23,446 nt of DNA from JBBQTU01 sp038213005 (GCA_038213005.1 JBBQTU010000036.1:1-23446), one strand, 5' to 3'; shown: positions 7,429 through 14,737, numbered from the stretch's first letter. Notes: generated by a model from the letters alone, not told the origin. A program made the numbers and translations.

Positions 7429-7623
7429 TCACGGGGTCTGCCGTTCACTATGGGTCACGTTGGTGTCGCCCGTGATGGGATTCTTGGTCACCGTGGTTTC
7501 TTCATGTTTGTGGCCGCCCAGAATACCGGTCTTGTCCGTTTCGGTGTGCGATGTTTCGCAACCGGTTGTGTAGACGCCCAGACACAGCACAGAAAGAATC
7601 GCCAGAAGTCGCAACGAATTCAT
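7429..7623 (-). CDS. Small lipoprotein (64 aa)
   Basis: The 64-residue product has a lipoprotein signal peptide with Cys21 as the lipidation site (VYTTGC). The mature part is short and very polar, rich in Thr, His, Glu and Lys (ETSHTETDKTGILGGHKHEETT), so it is probably extended and anchored to a membrane. The ATG at 7623 follows GAGG about 5 nt upstream; an in-frame TTG one codon earlier is less well placed. It resembles a class of short planctomycete lipoproteins in composition only; no function is known to me. It is followed by dps 170 bp downstream on the same strand. Confidence 0.72.
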   Translation of the reverse strand: MNSLRLLAILSVLCLGVYTTGCETSHTETDKTGILGGHKHEETTVTKNPITGDTNVTHSERQTP

Positions 7624-7682
7624 CAAATCCTCGCTGAAAAAAGGTTAGAACGTTTACTTGCGTCGCCGTCCGCCAGGCGGCA

Positions 7683-7704
7683 CCACCATCGCATTGGATG
7701 GTGG
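7683..7704. terminator. Hairpin between two lipoprotein genes
   Basis: CCACCATC pairs perfectly with GATGGTGG around the loop gcattg, an 8-bp stem in the 97-bp gap between the two lipoprotein genes. A run of U is missing, so termination or mRNA-end protection is only a suggestion. Confidence 0.35.
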
Positions 7705-7720
7705 ATGGCGGTCCCCCATA

Positions 7721-7924
7721 CTACTTATGATCCTCGGTGTGTTTTTCCTCTTGCACGATGGTCCCATCCGCTTTCTCAGTGACGACCTTTTTGTCGGTCT
7801 TCACCGTTCCATCGCTCTTCACCTCAGTCTGCTTCTCAGAAGAGATCTCTCGATCACACCCCGGCAGTACTGAGAAGCCAGCAACAGCCAGTAACAACGA
7901 CGCGGCAATCACTATCTTTCGCAT
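7721..7924 (-). CDS. Small lipoprotein with charged mature domain (67 aa)
   Basis: A 67-residue lipoprotein precursor: basic start, hydrophobic core (IVIAASLLLAVAGF) and lipobox VLPGC with Cys23. The mature 45 residues are almost all charged or polar and include a loose repeat of KxDGTxKTDKKVV and KADGTIVQEEKH. The ribosome-binding site (GGAGA, 4 nt before the ATG, within AAAGGAGACCT) is close to ideal. It is the first gene of the minus-strand run leading to dps. The function is unknown; other small Lys/Glu-rich lipoproteins are tethers or stress-induced envelope proteins. Confidence 0.75.
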   Translation of the reverse strand: MRKIVIAASLLLAVAGFSVLPGCDREISSEKQTEVKSDGTVKTDKKVVTEKADGTIVQEEKHTEDHK

Positions 7925-8587
7925 AGGTCTCCTTTCCGAGTTGGCTTAAAAGCAAATCGGATGCCAGACCCATTCAAAGCGAGCAATAGCCACATTCGCC
8001 AGGCGTAGTTTGCTGATCCCGCAGCATACGCAGCCGATTGATCGGCCAAATCGCCTGATTCACTCGTCGCCAACGGGCAGCGCCATCGCCAAGCCGACGC
8101 GGCCATTATGTCCGTTCCCCGCTATCGTATTAGCACGAATTGTCACCTTCATCCTCGGTCATGCTGACTGAACGTGGTGGTGATCGCCGCCGGCGCATCG
8201 TTGTGATCGTTCTCGCGTAGATGATTAGCTCTAGCGATAGATGTACAAACGATTTGCGAAAACGGAGGTGGCCCGCCAAATGCCCTTGCCCACCGGCCCG
8301 GGATGTAAAAGCTACTGTCTAGACCGCGTCAAACGCGGTCTGCATGAAGGCGGGAACAATAGCCGCAGGAGTCACTTTTTTCGGACATGTCGTCAGACGC
8401 AATAGACCGCCATCCCCGGCCTCAGGCTTTGCCCTCATCAAGGTGCTGCTGTGGGCTGCGCTGTTTCAGTCGTTCGCCGAGGCGGTGATATAGCCTCTTC
8501 TCCTTCCGCCCGACGTTTAGCGGCGTCGCCTATTCATACGTTGGGTTCGAGTACGGACCCATCCTACAAACTAGCAATGCGCCGGCT
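7925..8587. other. Intergenic region with perfect hairpin
   Basis: About 660 bp have no persuasive gene; a 64-codon minus-strand frame at 7912-8106 overlaps the lipoprotein start and has arbitrary composition. A perfect 9-bp hairpin (AGACCGCGT-caa-ACGCGGTCT, 8321-8341) is the only notable structure. A T-run (cacttttttcgg) follows about 35 nt later, too far for a standard terminator. Confidence 0.5.
8321..8341. repeat. Perfect 9-bp palindromic hairpin
   Basis: AGACCGCGT and ACGCGGTCT are exact inverted copies around a 3-nt loop. It stands alone in a gene-free stretch, so it may be a REP-like palindrome or the end of an unrecognised small transcript. Confidence 0.45.
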
Positions 8588-8878
8588 TCAAGTCTGTGCG
8601 GGGAAAGAGGCAAGGAGGAACAGCATCAGGCCAAGTGCCAGGCCGACGTAAAGGCCGAAAAAGTCCAGGATCAGTTCTGCGTTCGTCCGTTGACGGCAGC
8701 GATTAAGCGTCGCGGTGATGATGGGCCAGATCACGGCCAGCACCAAGGCTGGAGCGAGGAGACCGAGAAAGAGGCTTTCGGTTTGCGCGAGGCCCAGTAA
8801 CATCTGCCACGCAAGGCCAAACGCACATCCCCAGAGGACGCTGCGAAGGAGGCTGAGGAGTGCTGGCATGGGGTTCAT
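8588..8878 (-). CDS. Small integral membrane protein (96 aa), unknown
   Basis: The 96-residue product is strongly hydrophobic, with three likely membrane helices (about residues 6-26, 35-55 and 72-91) separated by a basic loop (NRCRQRTN). The repeated LLGLxxxxS/G pattern and the absence of charges within the helices support a true membrane protein over a chance frame. I took the ATG at 8878; a TTG two codons upstream and an ATG at the third codon (MPALLS) are alternatives, and none has a good ribosome-binding site. No family was recognised. It lies alone, with more than 250 bp of spacer on both sides. Confidence 0.5.
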   Translation of the reverse strand: MNPMPALLSLLRSVLWGCAFGLAWQMLLGLAQTESLFLGLLAPALVLAVIWPIITATLNRCRQRTNAELILDFFGLYVGLALGLMLFLLASFPAQT

Positions 8879-9161
8879 GGTCAATATTCTTGAGGGCCGG
8901 TCTCATTTAACCAGGCCGGCCGTCGCTTGTCCACTTACCCCCTCCCCCAGCGCCGAAGACCTGCGCGTCTGCCCAAGCTCCACCCTGAGCCGAGGCGACA
9001 TTGGCCCGCCATCTGCCCCGCCGCCGTGCGCTGTGCCGCCCTTACAGGGCTCTTCGTGTCGGAGATCGGTTGACCCAGGGCTGCGCGAGTACGCTCACTC
9101 TGGGCTGAGGAATGCCGCCCCGTTGGGGCTTCAAACGTCACTGTACTGACGCCCGCGACCA
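8879..9161. other. Intergenic region downstream of recQ
   Basis: This gap of about 280 bp lies between the recQ stop and the small membrane protein. Several frames are open but none resembles a protein, and no terminator with a T-tract is visible after recQ. Confidence 0.4.
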
Positions 9162-11456
9162 CTACGCCCCGCGCGACCGCAGGTGCGCCACGACCAGGCG
9201 GATGGCGTCGTAGGGGACTTCTTCGTTCAGGGCGCGGAAGAGGGAACTGATGCCGGGGGCGTGAGAGGCGCCCATGGCTTCGCGGACGCGGGCGTAGGTC
9301 GCGGCGCTGACCCAGGGGCCGATGTCGGCCGGGCGGCGGTCGTAGATGTACTGTTCCAGGTATTGGGCGACCGTGCTGCGGGCGCGCTGGAGGGCCTCGG
9401 CCACCTCGTCCAGGGTAGCACCTTGCTCGAAGAGTTCGTCGGCGGCCGGCTTGGCGCCGCCGGTGGTGCGCTTGGGGGGCCGGGCGAGCGCGGGGGCGGC
9501 TTCGGCGTAGGGCAGGTCGTCGAACTGGTCGGTGGAGAGGCCGGCCTCCAGGCAATAGGTGGTGATCTGGTCGACGATGGCCTCGCCCCACATCTCGCGC
9601 TTTTTCTCGCCGATGCCGGAGATCTGGACGAGCGACTCTTCGCGGGTGGGCCGGGCCTTGGCCAGGTGCATGAGGCTGGCGTCGGTGAGGACGACATAGG
9701 GCGGGACGTTGTGCTGGCGGGCAGCATCGCGCCGCCACTTTCGCAGCGCCTCGAACAGGCCCATGTCGGCGCCGGTCCAGTCGGTCTCGGCCTGGCGGGT
9801 CTGCTTGGCGAGCTTTTCACGCGGGCGGATGAGTTTTACTTCGCGCTCGCTGCGCAGGACGCGCCAGGATTCGGTGTTGAGCTGGAGCACGGGGAACTCG
9901 CCACCCGAGCGCGAGATCAGGCCCTGGTCGAGGATCTGGTAGACGAAGCCCTGGAGGGTTTTCTTGGGCAGGCTCTTCAGCAGGCCGTAGGTGGTGAGTT
10001 TCTCGTGGCCGAAGCGGCGGACGTTCTCGGTATCAGCGCCCTGCAGGACATCCACCACCTGGCCGACGCCGAAGCGCTCACGCAGGCGGGCGACGCAGGA
10101 GATGACCTTCTGGGCGATGGTGGTGCTTTCGGGGACGACATCGACCTCGTTGAGGCAGACATCGCAGGCACCGCAGTTAGCTTGGTCATACGCCTGGCCG
10201 AAGTATTCGGAGAGGGCCTTGTGGCGGCAGACGGCGGAGTTGGAGAAGCTCTCCATGTGGCGCAGCAGTTCAGTCGCGGTGGCGATGACAACAGAAGGAT
10301 CTTCGGCCGCCTGGGCGGATTTTTCGATCAGGGAGCGCCAGCGGATGCCGTCGGCGGCCGAGTAGAAGAGGACGCACTCGGCCTCGAGGCCATCGCGCCC
10401 GGCCCGGCCGGTCTCCTGCTGATAGTGCTCTATCGACTTGGGGATGGTCGTGTGAATCACGCAGCGGACATTGCTGCGGTCGATGCCCATGCCAAAGGCG
10501 ACGGTCGCGACCACGACGTCCAGGTCTTCCTTGGCGAAGGCTTCCTGGGTGCGATGGCGATCGGCGTTGGCCATGCCGGCGTGATAGAAGGCGGCCTTGA
10601 CCCCCTTGCTCTTGAGCCACTGGGCCATGGATTCGGTGTCGGCCCGGCTGAGACAGTAGACGATCACAGCCTCATCGGCGTGGCGCTCGATGACCTCGGC
10701 CGTCTGGCGCTGGACATCCTCGCGAGGCAGCACGCGGTAGATCAGATTGGCGCGGTCGAACCGCCCCACCAGGATGCTGGGCTGGCGCAGGTTGAGCTGG
10801 CGGGCGATATCCTCGCGCACCTGCGGGGTGGCGGTCGCGGTGAAGGCGTGAATGCTGGCGTCGGGGAAACGGTCGCGCAATACCGCGAGCTGGCGATACT
10901 CAGGACGGAAGTCGTGCCCCCACTGGCTGATGCAGTGGGCCTCGTCGATGGCGAATCGGCGGACGCCGAGCCGCTGGAGCATCTGCTGGAAGCCGTCCAT
11001 GACCAAGCGTTCGGGCGAGATGAAAAGCAGTCGCGCCTCGCCGCTCATCAGCGCCGCCTGGGCCTCGCGGCGGGCGGCGGCATCGAGGCCGCTGTGCATG
11101 GCGATGGCGGGGTATCCGGCCTCGCGGAGGCCGTCTACTTGGTCTTTCATCAGCGCGATCAGCGGCGAGACGACGACGTCGAGGGAGTCGTTGACCAGTG
11201 GCGGCACCTGGTAGCAGAGCGACTTGCCGCCGCCGGTGGGCATGACGACCAGTGAGTCGTGGTGCGAGAGAGCGGCGCTAATGGCGTCGGCCTGCAGCGG
11301 GCGGAGGGTGTCAAAGCCCCAGTATTGCCGCAGAATCTCCTTCACGCGCAGGGCGTGAGAGTCAGCGAGCGAAGATTGGCCAGCGACAACAGGAGTCACA
11401 AGGGCACAGATTGCCGCTTTGCGGCCGGGAACGCAAGTGAGTGAGGCCGAGCACAA
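9162..11456 (-). CDS. recQ: ATP-dependent DNA helicase RecQ, with C-terminal extension
   Basis: This 764-residue superfamily 2 helicase unwinds DNA 3'-5' in recombination and fork repair. It shows helicase motif I PTGGGKS (73-79), motif II DEAH (171-174), motif III FTATAT (205-210) and motif VI QQETGRAGRDG (346-356). A RecQ zinc site follows (Cys410, Cys428, Cys431, Cys434), then a winged-helix RQC region (about 445-545) and an HRDC domain (about 565-640). It is about 150 residues longer than E. coli RecQ because of a tail carrying a helix-turn-helix (about 674-704, ELFEQGATLDEVAEAL), seen in other long RecQ proteins. The start is uncertain: the GTG at 11456 lies 6 nt after the murQ stop, but another GTG at 11399 is possible; homology to RecQ begins near residue 35. 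It is likely cotranscribed with murQ. Confidence 0.93.
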   Translation of the reverse strand: MCSASLTCVPGRKAAICALVTPVVAGQSSLADSHALRVKEILRQYWGFDTLRPLQADAISAALSHHDSLVVMPTGGGKSLCYQVPPLVNDSLDVVVSPLIALMKDQVDGLREAGYPAIAMHSGLDAAARREAQAALMSGEARLLFISPERLVMDGFQQMLQRLGVRRFAIDEAHCISQWGHDFRPEYRQLAVLRDRFPDASIHAFTATATPQVREDIARQLNLRQPSILVGRFDRANLIYRVLPREDVQRQTAEVIERHADEAVIVYCLSRADTESMAQWLKSKGVKAAFYHAGMANADRHRTQEAFAKEDLDVVVATVAFGMGIDRSNVRCVIHTTIPKSIEHYQQETGRAGRDGLEAECVLFYSAADGIRWRSLIEKSAQAAEDPSVVIATATELLRHMESFSNSAVCRHKALSEYFGQAYDQANCGACDVCLNEVDVVPESTTIAQKVISCVARLRERFGVGQVVDVLQGADTENVRRFGHEKLTTYGLLKSLPKKTLQGFVYQILDQGLISRSGGEFPVLQLNTESWRVLRSEREVKLIRPREKLAKQTRQAETDWTGADMGLFEALRKWRRDAARQHNVPPYVVLTDASLMHLAKARPTREESLVQISGIGEKKREMWGEAIVDQITTYCLEAGLSTDQFDDLPYAEAAPALARPPKRTTGGAKPAADELFEQGATLDEVAEALQRARSTVAQYLEQYIYDRRPADIGPWVSAATYARVREAMGASHAPGISSLFRALNEEVPYDAIRLVVAHLRSRGA

Positions 11457-11462
11457 CCTGGA

Positions 11463-12359
11463 TTACACAGCGATGGCCGGTCGGAGTCTTCCGCTTGAGG
11501 CTTCGAGAAGCAGGCGGGCACCCGCGGCGTCGACGTGGCGCTGGTGCATCACGATGGCGAGCTTCACGTGGCCATCGGACTTGCGAAGGAGTTCGGCGGC
11601 CTGGTCGCCGGTGGTGCCGGTGACGGTCTGGATGATGCGGGTGGCGCGGTCCTGCAGTTTCTGGTTGGTGGCGCGGAGGTCGACCATGAGGTTGTCGTAG
11701 ACCTTGCCGAGCTGCACCATCGAGAGGGTGGTGATCTGGTTGAGTATGAGCTTGGTGGCGGTGCCGGCCTTGAGGCGAGTGGAGCCGGTGACGACTTCAG
11801 GCCCGGTGAGCGGGCGAATCACCACGTCGACCGGGGGCTCATTGGGAACCGGCTGCACGCAGGAGAGGAAGATGGTTTTGGCCTGACGCTGCGTAGCGCG
11901 GCGGAGGGCGCCGTGGACGAAGGGGGTGGTGCCGCCAGCCGCGATGCCCATGACGACATCGTGCGGGCCGACCTGTTTCTCGTCCACCGCGGCGGCACCG
12001 TCTTGGGCTTTGTCTTCCGCGCCTTCCTGGGCGCGGAACATGGCCTGCTCGCCGCCGGCGATGATGCCTTGCACCATCTCCGGGTTACTGCGGAAGGTGG
12101 GTGGGCACTCGGAGGCGTCCAGGACGCCGAGGCGGCCGCTGGTGCCGGCACCGACGTAGATGAGCCGACCGGCGTGGGAGAAGGCATGAACCACCAGGCG
12201 GACTGCTGCGGCGACTTGCGGCCGCTGCGAGGCGACGGCCTGGATGGCCAGCAGGTCCTGGTGGTTCATGACGTCCAGGGCCTCTTCGATGCCCAGGGCG
12301 TCGAGGTTCATCGACGCCGGCAGGCGCTGTTCGGTCAGCAGGTGTGAGCGGTCGTGCAT
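11463..12359 (-). CDS. murQ: N-acetylmuramic acid 6-phosphate etherase
   Basis: MurQ cleaves the lactyl ether of N-acetylmuramate 6-phosphate to give GlcNAc 6-phosphate and lactate, a cytoplasmic step in recycling or catabolism of peptidoglycan. The 298-residue product equals the usual family length. The sugar-isomerase (SIS) domain carries GRLIYVGAGTSGRLGVLDASECPPTF (spanning about 64-89), with Glu84 at the position of the catalytic acid. A second stretch, GIAAGGTTPFVHGAL, is also typical. I chose the ATG at 12359 because MHDRSHLLTEQR matches the family start; upstream residues in the same frame are Arg-rich and unrelated. recQ follows after 6 nt. No transporter or anhydro-MurNAc kinase gene is adjacent. 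Confidence 0.95.
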   Translation of the reverse strand: MHDRSHLLTEQRLPASMNLDALGIEEALDVMNHQDLLAIQAVASQRPQVAAAVRLVVHAFSHAGRLIYVGAGTSGRLGVLDASECPPTFRSNPEMVQGIIAGGEQAMFRAQEGAEDKAQDGAAAVDEKQVGPHDVVMGIAAGGTTPFVHGALRRATQRQAKTIFLSCVQPVPNEPPVDVVIRPLTGPEVVTGSTRLKAGTATKLILNQITTLSMVQLGKVYDNLMVDLRATNQKLQDRATRIIQTVTGTTGDQAAELLRKSDGHVKLAIVMHQRHVDAAGARLLLEASSGRLRPAIAV

Positions 12360-12390
12360 GGGGCAAGAGAATACCCGATTCGCGGGCTCT

Positions 12391-12506
12391 GCGGGTGGGA
12401 CCATCCGTTTTTGCACACACCGTGGCACAGCCGCCCTCGGGTGTAGCAACTTCCGCCGGCGAAGCCGCTTCATTATTCATGTGCGAAAAAGCATGGGCAC
12501 ACCCGC
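12391..12506 (-). repeat. Dispersed structured repeat, copy 2 (related to 3199-3373)
   Basis: Read on the minus strand, 12420-12460 matches the core of the element at 3280-3319 (33 of 38 bases over the best part, including gttgctaca and tgtgccacgg). Its flanks form imperfect inverted arms, each with an A5/T5 tract: gggtgggaccatccgttttt (12393 onward) against aaaaagcatgggcacaccc (12486-12504). The arms differ from those of the first copy but keep the same layout. It sits between murQ and the TPR gene. Confidence 0.5.
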
Positions 12507-12525
12507 CGGTGGCCAGCGGCGTGGA

Positions 12526-13257
12526 TCAGAGCCGTCTGGCAGGTCTGGGGGCGTGGCCGGGGCGTGGGCGTGGGGCTTCGAGTTCGTCGATGATCTGGCG
12601 GATGCAGTGGAGGTAGGGGTTGATCGAGACAGCGCGGCGATAACAGTCCAAAGCTCGCGATCGCTGGCCGAGGTGGGCGTAGCAGTGGCCCATGCCGGAC
12701 CAGGCGCCGAAGTGCATGGGCATGAGCTGCACGGTTTTTTCGCCGTCCTCAACGCTGAGGCGGTAATTCTCCATCAGGTAGCGGGCGAGGGACCGCTGGT
12801 TGTAGGCTTCGGCGTAGACGGGGTCGAGACTGATGGCTTCGCAGAAGGCCTCTTCGGCCGCCTCGAACTGCTTGGAATTCATGAGGCGGGTGCCTTCGAG
12901 CACTCGCTGGTGGGCCGAGCAGGCACCGGCGCGGAACCAGATGGTCCACAGAGCGTGCTCGGCCATCTGGTTAACCATGGGGTCGCTATCACGAAGCTGG
13001 GTGGCCAGGGCCGTGACACAATGCACATCGCCGATCAGCCCGAGGGCGAGGGTTGCGAGCTTGCGGGCGTCATCGTGACCGGAGTCCAACAGGGTTCCGA
13101 TATCCTGGTCGGACCAGTGCTCATGAAGAAGTTCAGCCAGCTTCTGCGAATTGCGTTCTTCCAGCGGCTTTCGAACCAATGCGACGAACTGCTCGGGATC
13201 TATTTTCACCACATGTCCACCGAAACAGTCTAGGCACGTTGGGTCGGCAGTTTCCAT
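12526..13257 (-). CDS. HEAT/TPR-repeat protein, unknown role
   Basis: This 243-residue protein appears to be a soluble scaffold. Residues 50-110 form two or so HEAT-like helical pairs (ARKLATLALGLIGDVHCVTA, then SDPMVNQMAEHALWTIW). Residues 113-222 form about three TPR units, for example FEAAEEAFCEAISLDPVYAE and SRALDCYRRAVSINPY. The N-terminus has CLDC, which is not enough to claim a metal site, and the C-terminus is a Pro/Arg-rich tail. No catalytic motif is present, so protein-protein binding is the only inference. The start is uncertain: the ATG at 13257 lacks a good ribosome-binding site, and a GTG about 15 codons later (before VKIDPEQF) is an alternative. It precedes murQ on the same strand, separated by the structured repeat. 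Confidence 0.72.
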   Translation of the reverse strand: METADPTCLDCFGGHVVKIDPEQFVALVRKPLEERNSQKLAELLHEHWSDQDIGTLLDSGHDDARKLATLALGLIGDVHCVTALATQLRDSDPMVNQMAEHALWTIWFRAGACSAHQRVLEGTRLMNSKQFEAAEEAFCEAISLDPVYAEAYNQRSLARYLMENYRLSVEDGEKTVQLMPMHFGAWSGMGHCYAHLGQRSRALDCYRRAVSINPYLHCIRQIIDELEAPRPRPGHAPRPARRL

Positions 13258-13344
13258 TATGGGCAGCGGATATGCCAAATGCCGCCCTGCGGCCAAGATC
13301 CGATATTCCCGACGAGGTGGGGTCGTGTCCCGTGGAAGCAGCCC

Positions 13345-13646
13345 GGCGAAGCGGAGCCGACCGTGCTGGCGGAGTTGTGGTATGGCGTCCAGCGCGCCGC
13401 GACCCCAGAACAGCGAAGTCGGCGATGACGCGCTTGCGCCGCAAGCCGTGCCTGACCATCGACGCGGATACGGGCGAAATACTTGGGCGCCTCGCGGCCG
13501 AGATGGATCAGCAGGGCCGTCCTTCGCGCCATCGCCTGCATGATCTGTGGATCGCGGCCGCGGCCATCCAGCACGGACACTCTCTCCTGACGCGAAACAA
13601 AGCCGACTTTGCCGATATCCCCGGCTTGCGGCTACTGAGCGTATGA
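13345..13646 (+). pseudogene. Decayed VapC-type PIN toxin relic
   Basis: Two frames together match the middle and end of a VapC toxin. The first (about 13348-13428) reads EAEPTVLAELWYGVQRAATPEQRSRR, with the conserved AELxYGV helix. It ends at a TGA. The second (from about 13424) reads MTRLRRKPCLTIDADTGEIL, followed by DLWIAAAAIQHGHSLLTRNKADFADIPGL, the typical PIN C-terminal block with its catalytic Asp and the TRN/DF motifs. A single frameshift joins them. The N-terminal strand with the first catalytic Asp (LLDTN-type) is not detectable upstream. No partner antitoxin was found. I read it as a non-functional remnant. Confidence 0.65.
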
Positions 13647-13724
13647 GCCTTTGCGCCCGGCGCTGCCGCGTGGGTTGGTGGAGAGCGGCGGCGCCTGGCT
13701 CGCCGGAACACGGGGCACCCGGGC

Positions 13725-13783
13725 TTTTACATTTGGGGAACTCGGCATCGCCTTGTCACCGGCCGTCACGGGGATCGGATGGG
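13725..13783 (+). repeat. 59-bp direct repeat, left copy (flanks vapBC)
   Basis: The 59 bp starting ttttacatttggggaactcg match 14592-14650 at 57 of 59 positions in the same orientation. This copy begins about 80 bp after the vapC relic and ends 10 bp beyond the vapC stop. Confidence 0.8.
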
Positions 13784-13792
13784 ACGTTTCGG

Positions 13793-14173
13793 CTACAGCC
13801 TTTGTGCTCCGGGAAGTCTGCTCAAGCCGCGGTCGAAGGTACCCAGCGGGAAGTGGCCAGCGTGACGGGCGACCTCCAGGATCAGGCAATCGGAGAACCC
13901 CAGGCCTGGGTACTTGCGATAGTGCCTGACGGCTGCACGCACGACCTCGGGATCCTGCACCACGATCATCTCATGATCCAGTAACGTCTCCACACCGGCG
14001 GCTAACTGATCAGGCTTGACGTCGTAGACCGTGTCCAAGACCCAAGCAGATTCCATCAGCACCAGATGCGAGACCCACGCGCCGGGCTGCACAAATCCCT
14101 CAGCCGCCGCAACCTGCGTGCTGTCGTCGCGAGTCATCAGGCGGACCAGCACATTGGTGTCAATGGCTCGCAT
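13793..14173 (-). CDS. vapC: VapC-type PIN-domain ribonuclease toxin
   Basis: This 126-residue PIN-domain protein is a predicted metal-dependent RNase that acts as the toxin of a type II module. The four acidic residues that bind the metal are visible: Asp5 in AIDTNVLVR, Glu41 in LMESAWVL, Asp95 in LGFSDCLIL and Asp114 in GTFDRGL. It starts at the ATG at 14173, which overlaps the last 14 bp of the antitoxin gene, the usual arrangement for coupled translation. The pair appears complete, unlike the vapC relic just upstream on the other strand. The RNA target cannot be told from sequence. Confidence 0.9.
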   Translation of the reverse strand: MRAIDTNVLVRLMTRDDSTQVAAAEGFVQPGAWVSHLVLMESAWVLDTVYDVKPDQLAAGVETLLDHEMIVVQDPEVVRAAVRHYRKYPGLGFSDCLILEVARHAGHFPLGTFDRGLSRLPGAQRL

Positions 14174-14426
14174 GGCGGCCCCTTAGGTTCTCGCGGATGC
14201 CCTCCTTGAGTTGTGCCAGTGTCTTGGCGGCCGGCGGTTTGGCGAACAGGGCTTGATGAAGCTGCTGGAAGCTGTTCTTGCCAGCCCGCCGTACGGTGAT
14301 GTGGTTGTGTTCTGAAGCCCATTCCAGAACTGACCCAGGAGTCAGGCCCAGACGCCTGCGAATCTCGGCCGGCACCGAGACCTGACCTTGAGCCGTGATG
14401 CGCGACTGTGCTAGTTTCATACCCAT
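14160..14426 (-). CDS. vapB: AbrB/SpoVT-type antitoxin (VapB)
   Basis: This 88-residue protein has an N-terminal swapped-hairpin DNA-binding domain (residues 4-50). It shows the family pattern SRITAQGQVSVPAEIRRRLGLTPGSVLEW, and the C-terminal half (about 52-85) would bind and neutralise the VapC toxin. It is the first gene of the module and should repress its own promoter; a perfect palindrome lies directly over its start region. The ATG at 14426 is followed by a second ATG two codons later (MKLAQS), either of which could be used. Confidence 0.88.
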   Translation of the reverse strand: MGMKLAQSRITAQGQVSVPAEIRRRLGLTPGSVLEWASEHNHITVRRAGKNSFQQLHQALFAKPPAAKTLAQLKEGIRENLRGRHASH

Positions 14427-14427
14427 A

Positions 14428-14443
14428 CATTACCCCGGTAATG
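14428..14443. promoter_or_regulatory. Palindromic operator of the vapBC module
   Basis: CATTACC-cc-GGTAATG is a perfect inverted repeat (7-bp arms, 2-bp spacer) that ends 2 bp upstream of the vapB start codon. AbrB-type antitoxins bind such palindromes with their cognate toxin to shut off the module, so this is the likely autoregulatory operator. Confidence 0.6.
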
Positions 14444-14591
14444 AAGCGCATTCAAGGGTGCACAGGCGGGATCAGCCAAATGCCTGTCCATGGGGAATCG
14501 GAGGGGACTGATAGGAAATTGGGGTTGTGGTTTCACGGGAGGCGTTCTTGGGAGTCCTGGGGTGAAGGATCTTTGGCCTCGGTTGTTACAT

Positions 14592-14650
14592 TTTTACATT
14601 TGGGGAACTCGGCATCGCCTTGTCACCGGCCGTCGCGGGGATAGGATGGG
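14592..14650 (+). repeat. 59-bp direct repeat, right copy (flanks vapBC)
   Basis: This is the same-orientation match to 13725-13783 (57 of 59 positions). It lies upstream of the vapBC start and directly before the 5' region of the next rightward gene. Its in-frame TAG at 14642 closes that gene's reading frame upstream. Confidence 0.8.
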
Positions 14651-14737
14651 CGTTTTCAGCGGGAGTGTCCTATTAACGGTCGCATCAGTCTCATACATTC
14701 TTCGTCCCGTGCATTTCTTCTTGCGGCGGCGGGCGGC

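Larger units (their letters stand above)
14427..14737. other. Intergenic region with vapBC operator and repeat
   Basis: About 310 bp contain the vapB operator (14428-14443) and the right copy of the 59-bp direct repeat (14592-14650). The region from 14651 to 14737 is open in the frame of the next gene but has no good start codon. Confidence 0.55.

Noticed and set aside
7912..8106. 64-codon minus-strand frame upstream of the lipoprotein gene
   Set aside because: It overlaps the start and ribosome-binding site of the lipoprotein gene and has arbitrary composition.
8935..9738. 267-codon minus-strand frame overlapping the 3' end of recQ
   Set aside because: Arg/Pro-rich shadow in a different frame from recQ, with no domain.
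9183..11255. 690-codon plus-strand frame opposite recQ
   Set aside because: A long shadow frame typical of GC-rich genes, with Gly/Asp/Ala-rich non-globular composition. recQ on the minus strand has every helicase motif.
11535..12347. 270-codon plus-strand frame opposite murQ
   Set aside because: Shadow of murQ; composition dominated by Gly, Asp and Val without family likeness.
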